Shown: piece by piece, positions 63,588 to 64,000 of the stretch | Layout of the letters: every line of letters starts with the position of its first letter | Numbering within the stretch: the stretch's first letter is position 1 | DNA from: Streptomyces specialis | GTDB lineage: Bacteria > Actinomycetota > Actinomycetes > Streptomycetales > Streptomycetaceae | Length of the DNA stretch: 64,000 nucleotides | Assembly: GCF_001493375.1 (NCBI RefSeq) | Contig: NZ_LN929895.1 | Coordinates: forward strand, 268,126 to 332,125 | Direction of reading: 5' to 3' | The notes under the pieces: generated by a model | What the model saw: the letters and a program-made list of their open reading frames with translations, nothing else | The model's database searches: none | What the model was told of the DNA's origin: nothing | Program-made: the position numbers and the translations under genes

Positions 63588-64000
63588 TCAGCCGAGCCGC
63601 GCGAGCTGATCACGCACCGTACGCGGGCGGTTGGTGATCACCGCGTCCACACCGAGCTGCGCGCACAGCTCCACATCCGGTTCGTCGTCCACGGTCCACA
63701 CGTGGACCTCGTGGCCCGCCCGGTGCGCGCGGGCCACGTACTCCGGGTCGCGGCGCAGGATGCGGATGCCGGGCCCGGCGATCCCGTTGCCCGGCGGCAG
63801 CCGGCCCGAGCGGTGGCGCGGCAGCAGGAACTGCATGAGGAACACCGTCGGCACTCCGGGCGCGGCGAGGTGGACGCGGCGCAGCGAACGCGCCGAGAAG
63901 CTCATGATCCGCACCTCCCCCGGCAGCGGGTGGTGGTCCAGCAGCCGCACGAGCCGCTCCTCCACCTGTCCGGCCCAACGGGTCGGGTGCTTCGTCTCGA
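63588..64000 (-). CDS. Glycerophosphodiester phosphodiesterase, C-terminal part (window edge)
   Basis: The C-terminal 137 residues of a GDPD-family TIM-barrel enzyme, which hydrolyses glycerophosphodiesters to glycerol 3-phosphate. Visible are ETKHPTRWAGQVEERLV (an acidic/Lys strand), IMSFSARSLRRV, HVWTVDDEPDVE and the terminal LGVDAVITNRPRTVRDQL. The N-terminus with the catalytic His pair lies beyond position 64000. Confidence 0.92.
   Translation of the reverse strand, partial: ETKHPTRWAGQVEERLVRLLDHHPLPGEVRIMSFSARSLRRVHLAAPGVPTVFLMQFLLPRHRSGRLPPGNGIAGPGIRILRRDPEYVARAHRAGHEVHVWTVDDEPDVELCAQLGVDAVITNRPRTVRDQLARLG

Overview
The window reads as a Streptomyces-type actinobacterial chromosome. 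GC is very high throughout, GTG and TTG starts are common, neighbouring genes overlap in 4-nt start/stop pairs, and the gene families are actinomycete core ones: a PstP-FhaB-FhaA cell-division signalling cluster, a fused CydDC with a Rex operator, a SigE-family sigma factor, KptA, a DUF5926 SEC-C protein and RsbW-like kinases. Gene order from cyd through hisC, metallophosphoesterase, LLM oxidoreductase, ABC operon, kptA, serS and pheA resembles the conserved core of Streptomyces chromosomes (from memory, not checked).

Layout. 98-2899 (-): PstP phosphatase, FhaB, FhaA. 3203-3289: tRNA-Leu(CAG) and a terminator. 3479-11654 (+): a tightly overlapped seven-gene surface-polysaccharide operon (GT4, polyprenyl sugar-phosphate transferase, O-antigen polymerase/ligase, MurJ-like flippase, NodB deacetylase, second GT4, Wzz-like protein) behind an AT-rich leader with a possible 15-aa leader peptide. 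11626-12393 (-): SDR. 12411-20356 (-): Rex-controlled cytochrome bd operon cydA-cydB-cydDC followed by a coupled GAF sensor kinase. 20436-26053: aminotransferase, LacI regulator, metallophosphoesterase, membrane protein, HAD phosphatase. 26183-30713 (+): LLM oxidoreductase and a two-ATPase, two-permease ABC operon. 30745-34707: GlxA-type regulator, quinone oxidoreductase, secreted hydrolase, KptA. 34810-38337 (-): HAD-serS and pheA, bordered by DnaA-box-rich intergenic DNA. 38412-44538 (-): copper and heme set (Dyp peroxidase, CopCD, PCuAC, SCO1, YcnI, membrane protein). 44777-49115: RsbW-like kinase, aldehyde and alcohol dehydrogenases, TatA, DedA. 49384-52604 (+): a SigE-family ECF sigma factor with two paralogous cell-surface proteins under a shared promoter motif. 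52699-64000: cyclophilin lipoprotein, HxlR and imine-reductase-like pair, two CorC/CNNM proteins, aminopeptidase P, SpoIIE-like phosphatase, prim-pol-like protein, SEC-C protein, RsbW-like protein, partial glycerophosphodiesterase.

A main result is negative but decisive for any user. At least five places carry non-genomic sequence matching degraded Illumina Nextera adapters: 1-97, about 2505-2630, 13325-about 13450, about 14967-15032 and about 25125-25364. Each sits inside a gene and cuts, gaps or duplicates it (pstP, fhaA, the sensor kinase, cydDC, one HAD gene). One copy holds an exact 8-nt i7 index. A separate 56-nt duplication with an inverted piece breaks the pstP frame at 665-720. These apparent pseudogenes, low-GC islands and extra domains are therefore best treated as assembly artefacts.

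The best candidate for undescribed biology is 49291-52604. An ECF sigma factor and a secreted protein share the promoter element GCAACAT-N14-CGCATCA, and the secreted protein is a paralogue of the membrane protein encoded right after sigma. Each paralogue consists of two copies of a module holding one cysteine pair. The layout suggests an autoregulated envelope-sensing circuit with duplicated sensor modules.
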